A stretch of DNA of 64,000 nt. Origin: Hymenolepis diminuta (lineage: Eukaryota > Platyhelminthes > Cestoda > Cyclophyllidea > Hymenolepididae). Positions 63,555-64,000 of the stretch are shown piece by piece. The DNA is taken from the NCBI GenBank assembly GCA_900708905.1, contig CAADRB010000003.1:5664870-5728869 (forward strand), given 5' to 3'. The notes below the pieces were generated by a model. The model worked only from the letters and a program-made list of their open reading frames with translations. It was not told where the DNA came from and searched no databases. Position 1 is the stretch's first letter. Each line of letters starts with the position of its first letter. Position numbers and translations under genes: made by a program.

Positions 63555-64000
63555 TTAACACATGGGCTGAAAAGTCCCGGGCCTAACAAAGAAAACACAG
63601 TTTTTTGGTTCAAAATTAGCTTCATTCATCAACGTTATCTCCATCAAGAGCAACGCAATCATTCCAGCACCGTTCTAACATTTCAATACCACTTTTGTAG
63701 AACGATTTATCTTTTACCTCAAAATAAGCCTCAGTTTAAGCGACAACCTCTTCATTCGTGCCAAATTTCTTACCGGTGAGCATTTTTTTCAGGTCTGAGA
63801 ACAGCCAGTAGTCACTGGGAGTCAAATCTGGCGAATACGGTGGATGTGGGAGCAATTCGAAGTTCAATTCATGTAGTTTTGCCATTGCTTTGATTGACTT
63901 GTCACACGGTGTGTTGTCTTGATGAAACACAATATTTTCTTCGCCTTATGCGGTCGTTTCTTTGCAATTTCGGCCTTCAAACACTCCAATAACGCTATAT
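63555..64000 (-). mobile_element. Mariner element, 3' part, with broken transposase
   Basis: The minus strand reads FHQDNTPCDKSI, ELLPHPPYSPDLTPSDYWLF and DLKKMLTGKKFG, the C-terminal half of a mariner transposase with the last catalytic Asp in PSD. Just after FGTNEEVVA a GAA-to-TAA type stop interrupts the frame, which then continues TEAYFEVKDKSFYKSG and on to a stop near 63628. A one-base frameshift near 63935 separates this from KAEIAKKRPHKAKK. The left end (63557 on, atgggctgaaaagtcccggg) resembles a mariner inverted repeat and follows a TA, the usual target. The other end lies outside the window. Non-functional as it stands. Confidence 0.88.

Noticed and set aside
63278..63625. 115-codon minus-strand open frame at the right end
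   Set aside because: It runs across the mariner end into the antisense of the kinase relic and has no similarity of its own.
1..64000. CRISPR arrays, bacterial operons, rRNA, hammerhead ribozymes
   Set aside because: No direct-repeat arrays, ribosome-binding sites or conserved RNA cores were seen; the few CTGATGA strings lie in coding exons without the rest of a hammerhead.

Overview
This window is nuclear DNA from an animal. It is AT-rich, its genes are split by GT-AG introns from 40 nt to over 2 kb, and the recognisable proteins (a zizimin-type DOCK exchange factor, the ACF1/BAZ1A remodeller subunit, eIF3k, CK2-like kinases) are metazoan in type. Compact introns, diverged proteins and abundant degraded mariner, LINE and tRNA-derived SINE sequence suggest an invertebrate, possibly a parasitic flatworm. 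That assignment is inference, because no lineage-specific marker is visible.

Layout. 564-8437 (+): the 3' fifteen exons of a DOCK-D (DOCK9/10/11-like) gene, including the DHR-2 exchange domain; its 5' part lies left of the window. 10.7-11.65 kb (-): a decayed Tc1/mariner transposase. 11.65-19.6 kb: no gene recognised. 19613-20524 (-): a complete five-exon eIF3k gene. 20.5-25.8 kb: repeats and AT-rich DNA. 25775-42507 (+): a complete 21-exon ACF1/BAZ1A gene with WAC, DDT, WHIM, PHD finger, AT-hooks and a C-terminal region that looks like a worn bromodomain. 42.7-47.3 kb: repeats. 47365-51091 (-): a five-exon gene for a 659-residue protein with two CK2-alpha-like kinase domains in tandem. 54-55 kb: a LINE relic. 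56.9-63.6 kb: three broken fragments of the same kinase family on both strands, a small two-exon gene for a basic protein (57538-58463, +), and a mariner element inserted in one of the kinase relics at the right edge.

The most interesting locus is the double kinase. The first domain keeps the fold motifs but has lost both catalytic aspartates (HRD to HRS, DWG to GWS). The second has a complete catalytic set. Both domains carry introns at the same two homologous positions and in the same phase, so the gene arose by duplication of a whole intron-bearing CK2-alpha-like unit inside one gene. The result is a pseudokinase-kinase pair, an arrangement superficially like that of JAK kinases. Degraded copies nearby, one still with exons 3 and 4 in order, show the fused gene was duplicated again and then lost.

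The other genes are housekeeping or regulatory and show no operon-like link: Cdc42/Rac-type signalling (DOCK), translation initiation (eIF3k) and nucleosome spacing (ACF1). A tRNA-derived SINE family is scattered through the window on both strands, mainly in introns and between genes.
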